Shown piece after piece: positions 51,874-60,686 of a DNA stretch of 64,000 nt. The stretch comes from Actinoplanes derwentensis. GTDB lineage: Bacteria; Actinomycetota; Actinomycetes; Mycobacteriales; Micromonosporaceae. A program made the translations under genes and the position numbers. Within the stretch, counting starts at the first letter, position 1. Every line of letters begins with the position of its first letter. The DNA is taken from assembly GCF_900104725.1 (NCBI RefSeq), contig NZ_LT629758.1, forward strand, positions 992,001-1,056,000. Reading direction: 5' to 3'. A model generated the notes under the pieces. That model had not been told where the DNA came from and did not search any database. It was given only the letters and a program-made list of their open reading frames with translations.

Positions 51874-54323
51874 TTCGATCCACCGTTCGCCGCTTCGGTC
51901 GTGAGGCCTTGTGCCCATGCGTAGCCACCCTGGTAGGACTCTGCTGCTTCGGTGGCGGCCTTGCCGACGGTGTCCAGGCCCCGATCACCCTTGTACTCCC
52001 GCCAGTCCACGATCTCCTCTTCAGCCCACTCTTCCATTGGCTTCAGATGGCCGCCCCGGTCGAAGAGGCTGTCGGGCAGGCCTTCGAGTCTGCCGCTGTA
52101 CAGGAGCGCCGCTTCGGTGCCGGCAACCGCGGCGGCGCGGCTGCCGCCTAACATGGCGCCAACCTCGTACGTGACCCGGCCGCTACTGTCGATCTTCCCG
52201 CTCTCTTCGAGATCGCTGAGCACGTTGCCGGCGAATCCGTTGATCAGGTCGCTGGCGCCGGGCACTCGTGAGGTCGCCGCGCCCACGACCATCTCAGCGA
52301 GCGGGCCGGCGATCTTGTATCGGTCCTCGACGCTCGTGTTGTGTTTGTCATCCGACTCGGCGCTGGTCGCGTGTTGCTCCAGAGCCGCCCCGAAATCGAC
52401 GGCGCCGAGCACACTGCCGTGGCGGTGCGAGATGACCTGCATCGCGTCCACGTTGGCATGGATGTCGGCGTCCGGGTTCAGACGACCGGCAAGGATGTTG
52501 TCGTACGTGCCAGCTGCATACACCGCCTCGGCCGCCGTTATGGTTCCGTGCGCGCCCTGATCCTTGCCGAGGTCGGCCAGAAAGCGCAACATATGGGTCT
52601 GATCGACCCGGAACGACTCGCTACCTGTCGGCTGCCCGGCGGCGATGTTCTCGTTCACGTCGACGATGTACGCCGACATGATCGTGCCTATCGAGTCCCG
52701 CAGCTGCGGCTTGATCAGATCCGTTTCCGCGAAGGTCTTCGTGTCCCCATTGTTCTCGCCGTTCGCGAGGCCCTCGGCTTCTTCGTCGACGTTGGTCTCG
52801 AAGATGATCGCCTCGACCAGGCGCCGCGAGTCCTCGCCGGGCTGACCGATCGTGGCACGTTCGAGGGCGGTGCCGAAGTCGTCGAGGGCGCTGCTCTTGT
52901 AATCGTCGCCGTGCCCAAGCACCTCGGCCGTCCAACCCGGCCCGCCAGGAGTATCCGCCGTCGGATTCCACTCCCGGTCGGTGAGCAGGTAGTCCAGCCG
53001 AGGAAGCCGCTCAATCGCGTGCCTCTCGCCTTGGGCGTCGGTGACACTGGTGTACTCGCTGACACCGGTGAGCAGGTCCCGGCCAGCCTCGCCGTTGCGA
53101 GACAGTGCGTCCATCAGGCCGTTCATCGGGTCGTACCCGGCGGGCGTCTTGTTGTCGTCGTGTCCTTGGGTCCAGTCAAGGCGCACGTTCTCCCCACGCG
53201 CCTCGCCCCACAGGTCGCTGCCCTTGCCCTGCTCGATCTCGAAGTCGACGATGTCTCCACCGATGGTCGACAGGAACCCGGAGTCGAAACCACCACTGTG
53301 CAGCAGCGGGCCGAGCAGCTGGTAACCGTAGACATCCTCCACGTACCGCATCGGGCTGGACGGGTCGCCGATGTCCATTCGGCTACGCCCGGCGGCCATC
53401 AGATCGGTGACCCATTGACTGGACAGCTCGTGCTGTCCGGGCACGTAAGTCTCGCCGCGTAGCCCGGTCGTGGCGCCGGTCTCGGTGGTCGCGGTCCCCA
53501 GCATCACTCCGAGGCCGTTCTGCAGATCGCGTACCAGATCAGCGGTGTTGTTGTTGAACAAGGCGTTGTCAGCGTCCTTGCCGGGGTAGTCGAGCTGGTA
53601 GGTGGCGAGGGTGCCGCTGAGTTCCAGCAGGCCCTTCGGCCCGAGAGCGGTGAGAAGATCAAAGGCGAAGACCTGATCCCTGCCGTACGTCTGGATAAGG
53701 TCCAGCAGTTCGTCGAACTCCGCGGCTGTCGGCTGGTACGCCGGGTCCTTGATCTTCCGCGCCAGCTCGGTGGCCCGGACGATCGCGCCGGGCGGGCTCG
53801 CCCCGAAACCGCTCTGGGCTGACGGCACGTTTTCGTTGATGATCCCGGCCGTCGCATCGTCCTGCGCCCGCGCGTACTCCACGACCGACCGCAAATCGTT
53901 GAGCAGCATTCCGGTCTCCCGGCCGGTCCGGTCCAGGTTCCCGCCCATGTACGCGGACGCGGGCGCAGTGATCGTCCCGGCCGCGGTATCCACGGTGTAG
54001 CCGCCCTGCTGGGCGGCTGCGACGATGCTCTCGGCCTGCTGCCGCAGCGAGCCCATCGCATACGCATGCTGATCCATCGCCTCCCGGATCCGCCGCGCCG
54101 GCCCGTAGGCGTTGCCCACTGCGGCGCTCACGGCGGCGGCCTCCTGCAACGTCGCGGCCGAACCCGCACCGCTCGGCCAGGCGAACGAGAAGTCACGAGT
54201 ACCCCGGATCACCTGATCGGTGGCGTCGTCGATACCCCGCTCGAGTTGCCGCCACCGCTCTGCCGCCGCATGCCACGGGGCGGCGTCGAACGCCAGGAGA
54301 AGCTGCAGCGTCATCTCACTCAT
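51870..54323 (-). CDS. Large DUF6571-like helical protein
   Basis: An 817-residue mostly helical protein. The N-terminal 120 residues look like a WXG100-type hairpin (AAAERWRQLERGIDDATDQ, WPSGAGSAA). The rest matches my memory of the DUF6571 family found in actinomycetes next to WXG100 genes (LDLIQTYGRDQVFAFDLL, WTQGHDDNKTPAGYDPMNGL). No signal peptide, so type VII-like export is likely. The C-terminus has no toxin motif I recognise. Coupled by TGATG to the WXG100-like gene upstream and by GTGA to the lipoprotein downstream. Confidence 0.8.
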   Translation of the reverse strand: MSEMTLQLLLAFDAAPWHAAAERWRQLERGIDDATDQVIRGTRDFSFAWPSGAGSAATLQEAAAVSAAVGNAYGPARRIREAMDQHAYAMGSLRQQAESIVAAAQQGGYTVDTAAGTITAPASAYMGGNLDRTGRETGMLLNDLRSVVEYARAQDDATAGIINENVPSAQSGFGASPPGAIVRATELARKIKDPAYQPTAAEFDELLDLIQTYGRDQVFAFDLLTALGPKGLLELSGTLATYQLDYPGKDADNALFNNNTADLVRDLQNGLGVMLGTATTETGATTGLRGETYVPGQHELSSQWVTDLMAAGRSRMDIGDPSSPMRYVEDVYGYQLLGPLLHSGGFDSGFLSTIGGDIVDFEIEQGKGSDLWGEARGENVRLDWTQGHDDNKTPAGYDPMNGLMDALSRNGEAGRDLLTGVSEYTSVTDAQGERHAIERLPRLDYLLTDREWNPTADTPGGPGWTAEVLGHGDDYKSSALDDFGTALERATIGQPGEDSRRLVEAIIFETNVDEEAEGLANGENNGDTKTFAETDLIKPQLRDSIGTIMSAYIVDVNENIAAGQPTGSESFRVDQTHMLRFLADLGKDQGAHGTITAAEAVYAAGTYDNILAGRLNPDADIHANVDAMQVISHRHGSVLGAVDFGAALEQHATSAESDDKHNTSVEDRYKIAGPLAEMVVGAATSRVPGASDLINGFAGNVLSDLEESGKIDSSGRVTYEVGAMLGGSRAAAVAGTEAALLYSGRLEGLPDSLFDRGGHLKPMEEWAEEEIVDWREYKGDRGLDTVGKAATEAAESYQGGYAWAQGLTTEAANGGSK

Positions 54324-54634
54324 CAGACCACCTGCGATCCGCTGTGCCGCAACTCGTCAGCACCGGCCCGGTCGGTGACCTGATAGCTGTCAGCGGCATC
54401 CGTCATCGTCCGGCCGAGCCTTTCCACTCGGCCAGTCAGCCGGTCCAGACTCGCCGACCAAGCCGCCTCCGCGGCCTGCGCCGCCGTCCCGGCCGATGAC
54501 CCGGGCTGAGCAGCAGGTGCAAGGCCGGTTCCGGCAGCCTTCATCGCCTCCAGCAACGTGACGGCGGCACCGGCGAGATCTGAACCCATGACACGCAGGG
54601 CCACCACATCGACCCCCAGTTGTCCCGGTTGCAT
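54323..54634 (-). CDS. WXG100-like small protein
   Basis: A 103-residue helical protein. I start at ATG 54634, directly behind a very strong GGGGGGAGGG site. A longer frame exists upstream but is not needed. Two helices around a short turn (AAEAAWSASLDRLTGRV) and a C-terminal helix (TDAADSYQVTD) match the ESX/WXG100 plan, though the classic WXG is not intact. First gene of the ESX-style operon. No ESX secretion machinery is in the window. Confidence 0.7.
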   Translation of the reverse strand: MQPGQLGVDVVALRVMGSDLAGAAVTLLEAMKAAGTGLAPAAQPGSSAGTAAQAAEAAWSASLDRLTGRVERLGRTMTDAADSYQVTDRAGADELRHSGSQVV

Positions 54635-54831
54635 CGACGCCCTCCCCCCGTCACGTTCCGCGATGCGCGCCTCTACCGGAACGTACGCCGGCATCGATGT
54701 CTCGGTTCGCCGAGCCGGTCCAGATTCTTCGGTCAGCTACCTGACATCGGCGTCAAGGCGGCCTTGGCGGTGCGGGCTGTGCCGGAGGTGGTCACCGGAC
54801 CTGACAGCAGCCGGTGTCCCCGCGCCAACGC

Positions 54832-55611
54832 CTAACCTCGGACGTGCAGGCTGAAGCCTTTGCTGCCCGGCGCTTCCAGGTTCTCCTTCAACCGCAGCGA
54901 CGGGATCTCGTAGTCGCCGAAGTTCTGACGCCGGAACGCGATCGGTTCGGTCGTCTCCAGGGACAGCAGTCGCTCCTGCCAGGCCTTCGCGACGTCCTCG
55001 AAGGCGCCGCCGGTGATCTTGTCGGTGCCGTACAACACGAACGGTGGCAGCACCTCCAGGCCCGGGTAGTACAGGATTCCGTGGTGGATCGGGAACAGCA
55101 GGTCCTCGATCGGGCCGTTGATCCCGCGGTCGGTGTAGTGGGACTCCGGGCCACCGACAGTCACCGACAGGAGCGCCCGCCGCCCCCGCAGCGTCCCCTC
55201 ACCGAAACGCTCGCCGTAGTGGGTCTCGTCGTGCCGACCGACGCCGTACGCGAAGTGGAAGGAGAACACCCGGTCCACCCAGCCCTTGAGGATGGCCGGC
55301 ATCGTGTACCACCACATCGGGAACTGGAAGATCACCGTGTCGGCCCACAGCAGCTTCTCCTGCTCGGCCGCCACGTCGAGGGTGAGCGCGCCGGCGTCGT
55401 ACGCCCCACCCGAACTCGGGATCACTCGCAGCGGGCTCGTGGCGTGGGCACCGAAGTCAGCCGCGTCCACCACGGCCTTCCAGTTCATCGCGTACAGGTC
55501 GCTCACCCGCACCTCGTGCCCGGCGGCTTCGAGGGTCGACACGGCGATGTCCGTCAGCGCGCCGTTCAGCGAACGCGGCTCGGGATGGGCGTGAACGATG
55601 AGCGTCTTCAT
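54832..55611 (-). CDS. NAD(P)H quinone reductase, flavodoxin fold
   Basis: A 259-residue flavodoxin-fold NAD(P)H dehydrogenase (quinone) of the MdaB/NQO1-like group. I start at ATG 55611 (AAGGGGAC upstream), giving MKTLIVHAHPEPRSLNGAL. FMN-binding and quinone motifs QFPMWWYTMPAILKGWVDRV and LLSVTVGGPESHYT are typical. It performs two-electron reduction of quinones. Divergent from an XRE regulator that probably controls it. Confidence 0.9.
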   Translation of the reverse strand: MKTLIVHAHPEPRSLNGALTDIAVSTLEAAGHEVRVSDLYAMNWKAVVDAADFGAHATSPLRVIPSSGGAYDAGALTLDVAAEQEKLLWADTVIFQFPMWWYTMPAILKGWVDRVFSFHFAYGVGRHDETHYGERFGEGTLRGRRALLSVTVGGPESHYTDRGINGPIEDLLFPIHHGILYYPGLEVLPPFVLYGTDKITGGAFEDVAKAWQERLLSLETTEPIAFRRQNFGDYEIPSLRLKENLEAPGSKGFSLHVRG

Positions 55612-55752
55612 GGTTGTCCCCTTCAAAAGGCGTCTCGGTAGATTTTCGGCCGCCGGGACCACGGTCATTCAGGGGCGCCTCTTCCATCGGACCGGACTTC
55701 CTGGTACTGACAGGGCCACCTTCATGTGCGTCACCCGAGCCATACTGGCGGC

Positions 55753-56622
55753 ATGGACGACCTGGCAGGCTTCCTGCGCACCCGGCGTTCCCGGGTCGAC
55801 CCGGCCACCGTCGGCATCCCCACCGACAGCCGGCGCCGTGTCGAAGGGCTGCGTCGCGAAGAGGTCGCGCACCTGTCCGGAGTCAGCGTCGACTACTACG
55901 TGCGCTTGGAACAGGGCCGCGCCACCCAGCCCTCGGAGCAGGTCATCGACGCGCTCGTCCGGGTCCTGGGCCTCGACGAGACCGAACGCGGGCACCTGTT
56001 CCGGCTCGCCCGGCAGCGCCGTCCCCGCGCGAAGTCACCCAGTGGGCGCCTGCGGCCGGAGCTGCTGCGTGTCCTGGACCTGGTCACCGACGCGCCGGCC
56101 CTGATCATGGACTACCGGCTGGACGTGGTCGCCGGGAACCGTCTCGCCAGGCTCCTCTACGGCCGGGACGTGCCGGGTTTGAACACCGCCCGGCACCTCT
56201 TCCTCGAGGAGGCCGAGCGTGGCCTGTTCGCCGACTGGGAGAGTTGCACCCTCGACGTGGTCGGGCACCTGCGCCTGGCGGCCGGAAAATACCCCGACGA
56301 CCCGCGCCTGGCCTCGCTCATCGGCGAACTGGCGATGGGCAGCGAGCGTTTCCGCCGCCTCTGGGCCCGTGCGGACGTGCGCGCCCGCACCCATGGACGC
56401 AAGGCGTACCGGCATCCGATGGTCGGGCTCCTGGAACTGCATCAGGAGAACTTCGCCCTGCCGGATGCCTCCGGCATGGAGCTGATCGTGTTGTCGGCAG
56501 CGTCCGGGAGCCCCGCTGAAGACGGACGGCGCCTGCTGGGCGCGCTGAGCGGGGACAGGGATAGCTACGGTGGGTTCGGGTGCGATCCGCACCCGAACCC
56601 ACCACACGTCAGGCGATGGTGA
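55753..56622 (+). CDS. XRE-family regulator, MmyB-like
   Basis: A 289-residue regulator starting at ATG 55753 (MDDLAGFLRTRR). A helix-turn-helix (LRREEVAHLSGVSVDYYVRLEQGR) precedes an MmyB-type ligand domain (LIMDYRLDVVAGNRLARLLYG). The C-terminal 18 residues (GGFGCDPHPNPPHVRRW) are encoded by the palindromic element at 56569-56603, so the natural end probably lay earlier. The stop overlaps the convergent arabinofuranosidase gene by 14 bp. Regulates the divergent quinone reductase by context. Confidence 0.85.
   Translation: MDDLAGFLRTRRSRVDPATVGIPTDSRRRVEGLRREEVAHLSGVSVDYYVRLEQGRATQPSEQVIDALVRVLGLDETERGHLFRLARQRRPRAKSPSGRLRPELLRVLDLVTDAPALIMDYRLDVVAGNRLARLLYGRDVPGLNTARHLFLEEAERGLFADWESCTLDVVGHLRLAAGKYPDDPRLASLIGELAMGSERFRRLWARADVRARTHGRKAYRHPMVGLLELHQENFALPDASGMELIVLSAASGSPAEDGRRLLGALSGDRDSYGGFGCDPHPNPPHVRRW
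56569..56603. repeat. Palindromic element at convergent gene ends (copy 2)
   Basis: A perfect 16-bp inverted repeat, left arm GGTGGGTTCGGGTGCG (56569-56584), 3-nt loop ATC, right arm 56588-56603. It shares GGGTTCGGGTGCGAT and CACCCGAACCC with the element inside the ROK gene at 23678. It lies at the joined ends of two convergent genes, where it could also stop transcription in both directions. Confidence 0.85.
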
Positions 56623-58114
56623 CGGCTGTCCAGGAGACCGCGGGCAGGTCGATGGTCAGGACGCCGTCGGTCAGCTTTGCCGAGTCGTTGGGGCGGGGCT
56701 TCACCCGGTCGGGGTCGGTCAGGGTGTTGGTCGCGTAGTGGTCGTCGTCCCAGATTCCTGTCGCGGTGGCTGAGGAGAAGTCGCCGAAGCTGGACAGGTC
56801 GATGGTCACCGTGGTGGCTTCGGTGGTGGAGCGGTTCTGCAGGAACAGCTGGACCGACGTGCCGTCAGTGGTGGCTGCCGCTGCCACGGCCGGGACGTCG
56901 CCGTACTTGGCGGTGGTGATGGAATCGACGTCGAGCGAGATGGAAAGAGCGGTGCCCTGGGCGGCGGCCGCGGTGATCGAGAACGGGTAGAACGTGGTCT
57001 GACGCCATGCCGGGCCGCCGGGCTCGGTCATGATCGGGGCGATCACGTTCACCAGCTGCGCCAACGAGGCCGTCGTTACGCGGTCGGCGTGGTTCAGCAA
57101 GGTGATCAGGAGGCCGCCGAGGGTCACCGCGTCGGCCACGTTGTAGACGTCTTCCAGCTGGCGTGGGGCGACCGGCCACTCGTCGATCGGGAAGGTGCCC
57201 TCGACCTCGTTCCAGCGGGTGAAGTACCAGACGTTCCACTCGTCGAACGAGATCTTGACCTGCTTGTCGGAGCGTTTCACCGCGGCCACGTGGTCGATGG
57301 TGGCCGCCACCGAGGCGATGAAACGCTCCATGTCGACGCCGGAGGCCAGGAAACTCGCGAGGTCGCCGTCGTACTCCTGGTAGTAGGCGTGGCAGGAGAT
57401 GTAGTCGACGTCGTCCCAGGTGTGTTCCAGGACGGTGCGTTCCCACGTACCGAAGGTGGGCATGTCGCGGTTTGACGAACCGCAGACGACCAGCTTCAGG
57501 CGATTGTCGACCATTTTCATGGCCTTGGCGGTGCGGGACGCCAGCTTGCCGTAGTCGTCGGCGCTCAAGTGGCCCAGCTGCCAGTCGCCGTCCATCTCGT
57601 TGCCCAGGCACCACATCGTGACGCCGAACGGTTCGTCGCGGCCGTTCGCGCGGCGCTGGTCGCTGCGGGCGGTGCCGGACGGGACGTTGGCGTACTCGAC
57701 CAGGGCCGTCGCCTCGGCCACGTTACGGGTGCCCAGGTTGACCGCCAGCATCAGGTCGCTGCCGACCAGATCGAGCCAGGTCTGGAACTCGTGCAGGCCG
57801 ACCTGGTTGGTCTCGGTGGAGTGCCAGGCCAGGTCCAGGCGGCGCGGGCGGTTCTCCACCGGCCCGACGCCGTCCTCCCAGCGGTAGCCGGAGACGAAGT
57901 TGCCGCCGGGGTAGCGGATCGTGGTGACGCCCAGTTCCTTGACCAGCTCGACCACGTCGCGGCGGAAACCGTCGGGGCCGGCGCTCGGGTGGGCGGGTTC
58001 GTGGATGCCGTCGTAGACGTGCCGGCCCAGATGCTCGACGAAACCGCCGAACAGCCGGCGATCGACCTCGCCGATCCGGAACGCCGGGTGCAGGGTCAGA
58101 CGGGCGTCACCCAT
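56609..58114 (-). CDS. Alpha-L-arabinofuranosidase, GH51
   Basis: A 501-residue GH51 arabinofuranosidase, cytoplasmic, that removes arabinofuranosyl side groups from arabinoxylan or arabinan fragments. The barrel contains acid/base E173 in CLGNEMDGDWQ and nucleophile E292 in SFDEWNVWY. The N-terminal GGFVEHLGRHVYDGI is typical. ATG 58114 with AGGAGAG upstream. It overlaps the SIS gene end by 8 bp, so it is coupled. Last gene of the leftward locus C operon. It ends across the palindromic repeat and overlaps the convergent XRE gene. Confidence 0.95.
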   Translation of the reverse strand: MGDARLTLHPAFRIGEVDRRLFGGFVEHLGRHVYDGIHEPAHPSAGPDGFRRDVVELVKELGVTTIRYPGGNFVSGYRWEDGVGPVENRPRRLDLAWHSTETNQVGLHEFQTWLDLVGSDLMLAVNLGTRNVAEATALVEYANVPSGTARSDQRRANGRDEPFGVTMWCLGNEMDGDWQLGHLSADDYGKLASRTAKAMKMVDNRLKLVVCGSSNRDMPTFGTWERTVLEHTWDDVDYISCHAYYQEYDGDLASFLASGVDMERFIASVAATIDHVAAVKRSDKQVKISFDEWNVWYFTRWNEVEGTFPIDEWPVAPRQLEDVYNVADAVTLGGLLITLLNHADRVTTASLAQLVNVIAPIMTEPGGPAWRQTTFYPFSITAAAAQGTALSISLDVDSITTAKYGDVPAVAAAATTDGTSVQLFLQNRSTTEATTVTIDLSSFGDFSSATATGIWDDDHYATNTLTDPDRVKPRPNDSAKLTDGVLTIDLPAVSWTAVTIA

Positions 58115-59042
58115 GGTGCGACTCTCCTAGCTGGTGCTTACTGCCGAGCAGACGGTGGAAATCGGGGAACGGGTCGGCTTCGGGGCTCAGGCCCCGCGCA
58201 ATCGTGAGCTTCACGGCCAGCAGTTGCAACGGGATGACGGCGGCGAGGACCGGCGCGCCGTCAGGGAGCAGGTCGCGGACGTCCAGGACGCGGGCTCCGA
58301 GGCCGTGAACGAAACCGGTCAGGGCGTCGGCTCGTTGGCCGCGCGGGTCCCGGTCGCCGACGATCACCAACAGGCTGGTGGGGGAGAGGCGGCGGTGCGG
58401 GCCGTGCAGGAACTCCTCGACGTCCCAGACCTCGGCCGGCAGCAGTGAGGTCTCCAGGATCTTCAGGGCGCCCTCGTCGGCTGCCGGGCGCCAGGAACCC
58501 CAGGTCACGATGTGTACGGCGGTCGGCGGGGCGGTGCCGATCAGCGCGTCGACGGTCGGGGCGGAGCGGTCGATCAGGTCGGACAGCAGGACGTCGAGGC
58601 CGGGGTGCGGGGCGAGTCCGGCGAGGGCCTGGAGGGTCAGGACCGTTGCGGTGAAGCCTTTGGTCTTGGCGCCGACCGGCTCGGGGCCGCAGCCGATGTC
58701 CAGAGTTACATGTCTGGGCGACGGCTGGCCGGACACCAGCAAGGTCTGCGACCCGGCGGCCTCAGCCCGGTCCAGCACCGCCAGCGTGCCGGTGCTGCGA
58801 CCCGATTGGGACACCCCGACGACCAGCACATCGGGTCCCAGCTTCAACTCGGCATCGTGCAGCGCGTCCGACGGGATCATCACCCGCACCGGCACGGCGA
58901 AGGAGGCCGCCGCGATCCGGGCCGCGTGATACGAGGTTCCCGACCCGACGATCAACACCTTTTCCAGCAGCGGCGGTACGGGGGACAGCACGGTCCCGCG
59001 CGCGATCGCCGGCTGCTCCCGGATGAACGAAGCGACCGTCAC
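58107..59042 (-). CDS. SIS-domain sugar isomerase-like protein
   Basis: A 311-residue protein with two SIS (sugar isomerase) domains, like the isomerase half of GlmS and AgaS/FrlB (VLIVGSGTSYHAARIAAASF, VVGVSQSGRSTGTLAVLDRA). It may isomerise or deglycate a phosphorylated sugar or amino sugar. There is no amidotransferase domain. GTG start at 59042. Overlaps the arabinofuranosidase start by 8 bp. Its presence suggests the locus handles something more than plain arabinose, but the substrate cannot be read. Confidence 0.85.
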   Translation of the reverse strand: MTVASFIREQPAIARGTVLSPVPPLLEKVLIVGSGTSYHAARIAAASFAVPVRVMIPSDALHDAELKLGPDVLVVGVSQSGRSTGTLAVLDRAEAAGSQTLLVSGQPSPRHVTLDIGCGPEPVGAKTKGFTATVLTLQALAGLAPHPGLDVLLSDLIDRSAPTVDALIGTAPPTAVHIVTWGSWRPAADEGALKILETSLLPAEVWDVEEFLHGPHRRLSPTSLLVIVGDRDPRGQRADALTGFVHGLGARVLDVRDLLPDGAPVLAAVIPLQLLAVKLTIARGLSPEADPFPDFHRLLGSKHQLGESHHG

Positions 59043-59097
59043 GGCACCACCGAACCGAAGCGGACACCGACCGGGGCGATCGTGCCCACCGGCTCGG

Positions 59098-60681
59098 TCA
59101 CGAGCGGATCTCCAGGCGCACCGTGCTGTCGCTCCATGCTCCGAGCAGGACGCGCTGGCCGGGTACGGTGTCGTGGCCGTGGACGTAGGAGTACGCCTCG
59201 CCGTCGTCGAAACTCGGCGGGAGTGTGTCGTCGTGACCTGTCACCCGTACCCCCAATCGGTCTTGATCTTGGTCCAACCGCACTGTCTCACCCCGGAGCC
59301 ACCCGGTGCCAGCGATTGTCGGGTGCGCATCGACACCGGTGAGGGTGCCGTCGCCGAAGACCAGTTCCACCGCCACTCGGGTACGGGGACCGGTGATCCG
59401 CAGTTCCACGTCAGCACCGTCGTCCAGGAGTGTGACCTGTAGTTCCGTGGTCAGGGTCAGTGCCGAGAACGGACGCGCGGGGAAGTCCATCCGGGCGAAG
59501 AACCGGCTCTCGTCGGTCAGCGGATAGAGGCCGTCGGGGCGGCGGGAAGCCTGCGGCAGCGGCTGGTAGTAGCCACTGACCCGATCCTCGGACAGCACCA
59601 GCCGATCCCCGGTCACCTCCAGTGACGGGGGACGGAACGCCCCCAGCCCGAAGAACTGCGGAGCGACCCGCAGCGCGCGCAGTCGCGCCGTGCGATTGCG
59701 GACCTGGATGACTGTCGCGCTGTTGGACAGCCCGGAGGCGATCCGGCCGGTCGCCCGGGTGTCGGAACCGGCGAACACCGTGGTCGTAGTGGTGCCGGTG
59801 TGCTGCCGGACCAGGTTGACGGTGGGCCAGACGGTGCGGCCGCCGGCTCTTTCAGTGGCCACGGGCAGCGGGTCGAACAGGACCGGATCGACCAGGGCCT
59901 CGGCCAGATGCCGGGTGTACTCCAGTTCCCCGGTCACGCCCAGTGACGCCAAGCGGGCGAACTCCGGATCGTTGTCGGTCACCGCGAAACGGCGGAGCTG
60001 GCTGACATATGAATGCACGTGGAAGGTCTCGCGCTGGTCCTGGCGCCGGGAGTGCACGGTCACCACCTCGCCGTCGTCGTCGACGAGGCTGGTCAGGGTG
60101 CGCAGGTTGGCCCGTACCGGATCGAGTAGTTCCGGCCGGTTCAACAGCCGGGCCAAGGTGATCAGGGACGGGTTGGTGACGACCGAGGCGTAGATGGCGC
60201 TGCGTTCGGAGTAGAAGCCGTCCGCGTCGATGTCGACACCTTCGGCCAGCCACTCGTCGATCCGGTCCAGGAGCCGTTTGTCGCCGGTCACGTGGTGCAG
60301 GCCGGCCAGGGCGCTGGCCAGTTCCCAGCGGTGGTTCGGAGTGTGGACGCCGCCGGTCAGCATGGCCTCCACCGAGCGTTCGGCGATCTGTTTCAGCCGG
60401 AGCGCCACGGGGGAAGCGTTGTCCAAGATCTCAATGACCAGGCACACGTCGTTGAGAGTGAAGGCGCTGTCCGGCGGAGAGACCAGGTTGTCACCGTCGA
60501 AGAGCCCGGTCGGCCCCTGCAGACTCTCCAGGTGATCGAGCCACGGGTCGCTGGGAAGAGAAGCCAGGACCAGCGTCTTCACCGCCCGCATCGTCTCCCG
60601 GTGCGGCAGCCAGGGCACGACGTCCGGCAAGCCGGCGGCTTCCGCGTGCACCCCACGGAGCAGCAGATCGTGATAGTCCAT
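59098..60681 (-). CDS. Unrecognised 527-residue protein of sugar locus C
   Basis: A 527-residue cytoplasmic protein I do not recognise as a named family. I start at ATG 60681, five bases after the permease stop. The longer frame into the permease gene is a shadow. The N-terminal half is helical with paired-helix repeats (LHHVTGDKRLLDRIDEWLAEG, TNPSLITLARLL) as in (alpha/alpha) barrel enzymes, and contains GGVHTPNHRWELASALAGL. The C-terminal part is beta-rich (FHVHSYVSQLRRFAV, TTTTTVFAGSDTRATGR). This helical barrel plus beta-sandwich plan is like polysaccharide lyases and glycoside hydrolases of the heparinase type. It probably acts on the imported oligosaccharide. Confidence 0.75.
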   Translation of the reverse strand: MDYHDLLLRGVHAEAAGLPDVVPWLPHRETMRAVKTLVLASLPSDPWLDHLESLQGPTGLFDGDNLVSPPDSAFTLNDVCLVIEILDNASPVALRLKQIAERSVEAMLTGGVHTPNHRWELASALAGLHHVTGDKRLLDRIDEWLAEGVDIDADGFYSERSAIYASVVTNPSLITLARLLNRPELLDPVRANLRTLTSLVDDDGEVVTVHSRRQDQRETFHVHSYVSQLRRFAVTDNDPEFARLASLGVTGELEYTRHLAEALVDPVLFDPLPVATERAGGRTVWPTVNLVRQHTGTTTTTVFAGSDTRATGRIASGLSNSATVIQVRNRTARLRALRVAPQFFGLGAFRPPSLEVTGDRLVLSEDRVSGYYQPLPQASRRPDGLYPLTDESRFFARMDFPARPFSALTLTTELQVTLLDDGADVELRITGPRTRVAVELVFGDGTLTGVDAHPTIAGTGWLRGETVRLDQDQDRLGVRVTGHDDTLPPSFDDGEAYSYVHGHDTVPGQRVLLGAWSDSTVRLEIRS

Positions 60682-60686
60682 CCGGA

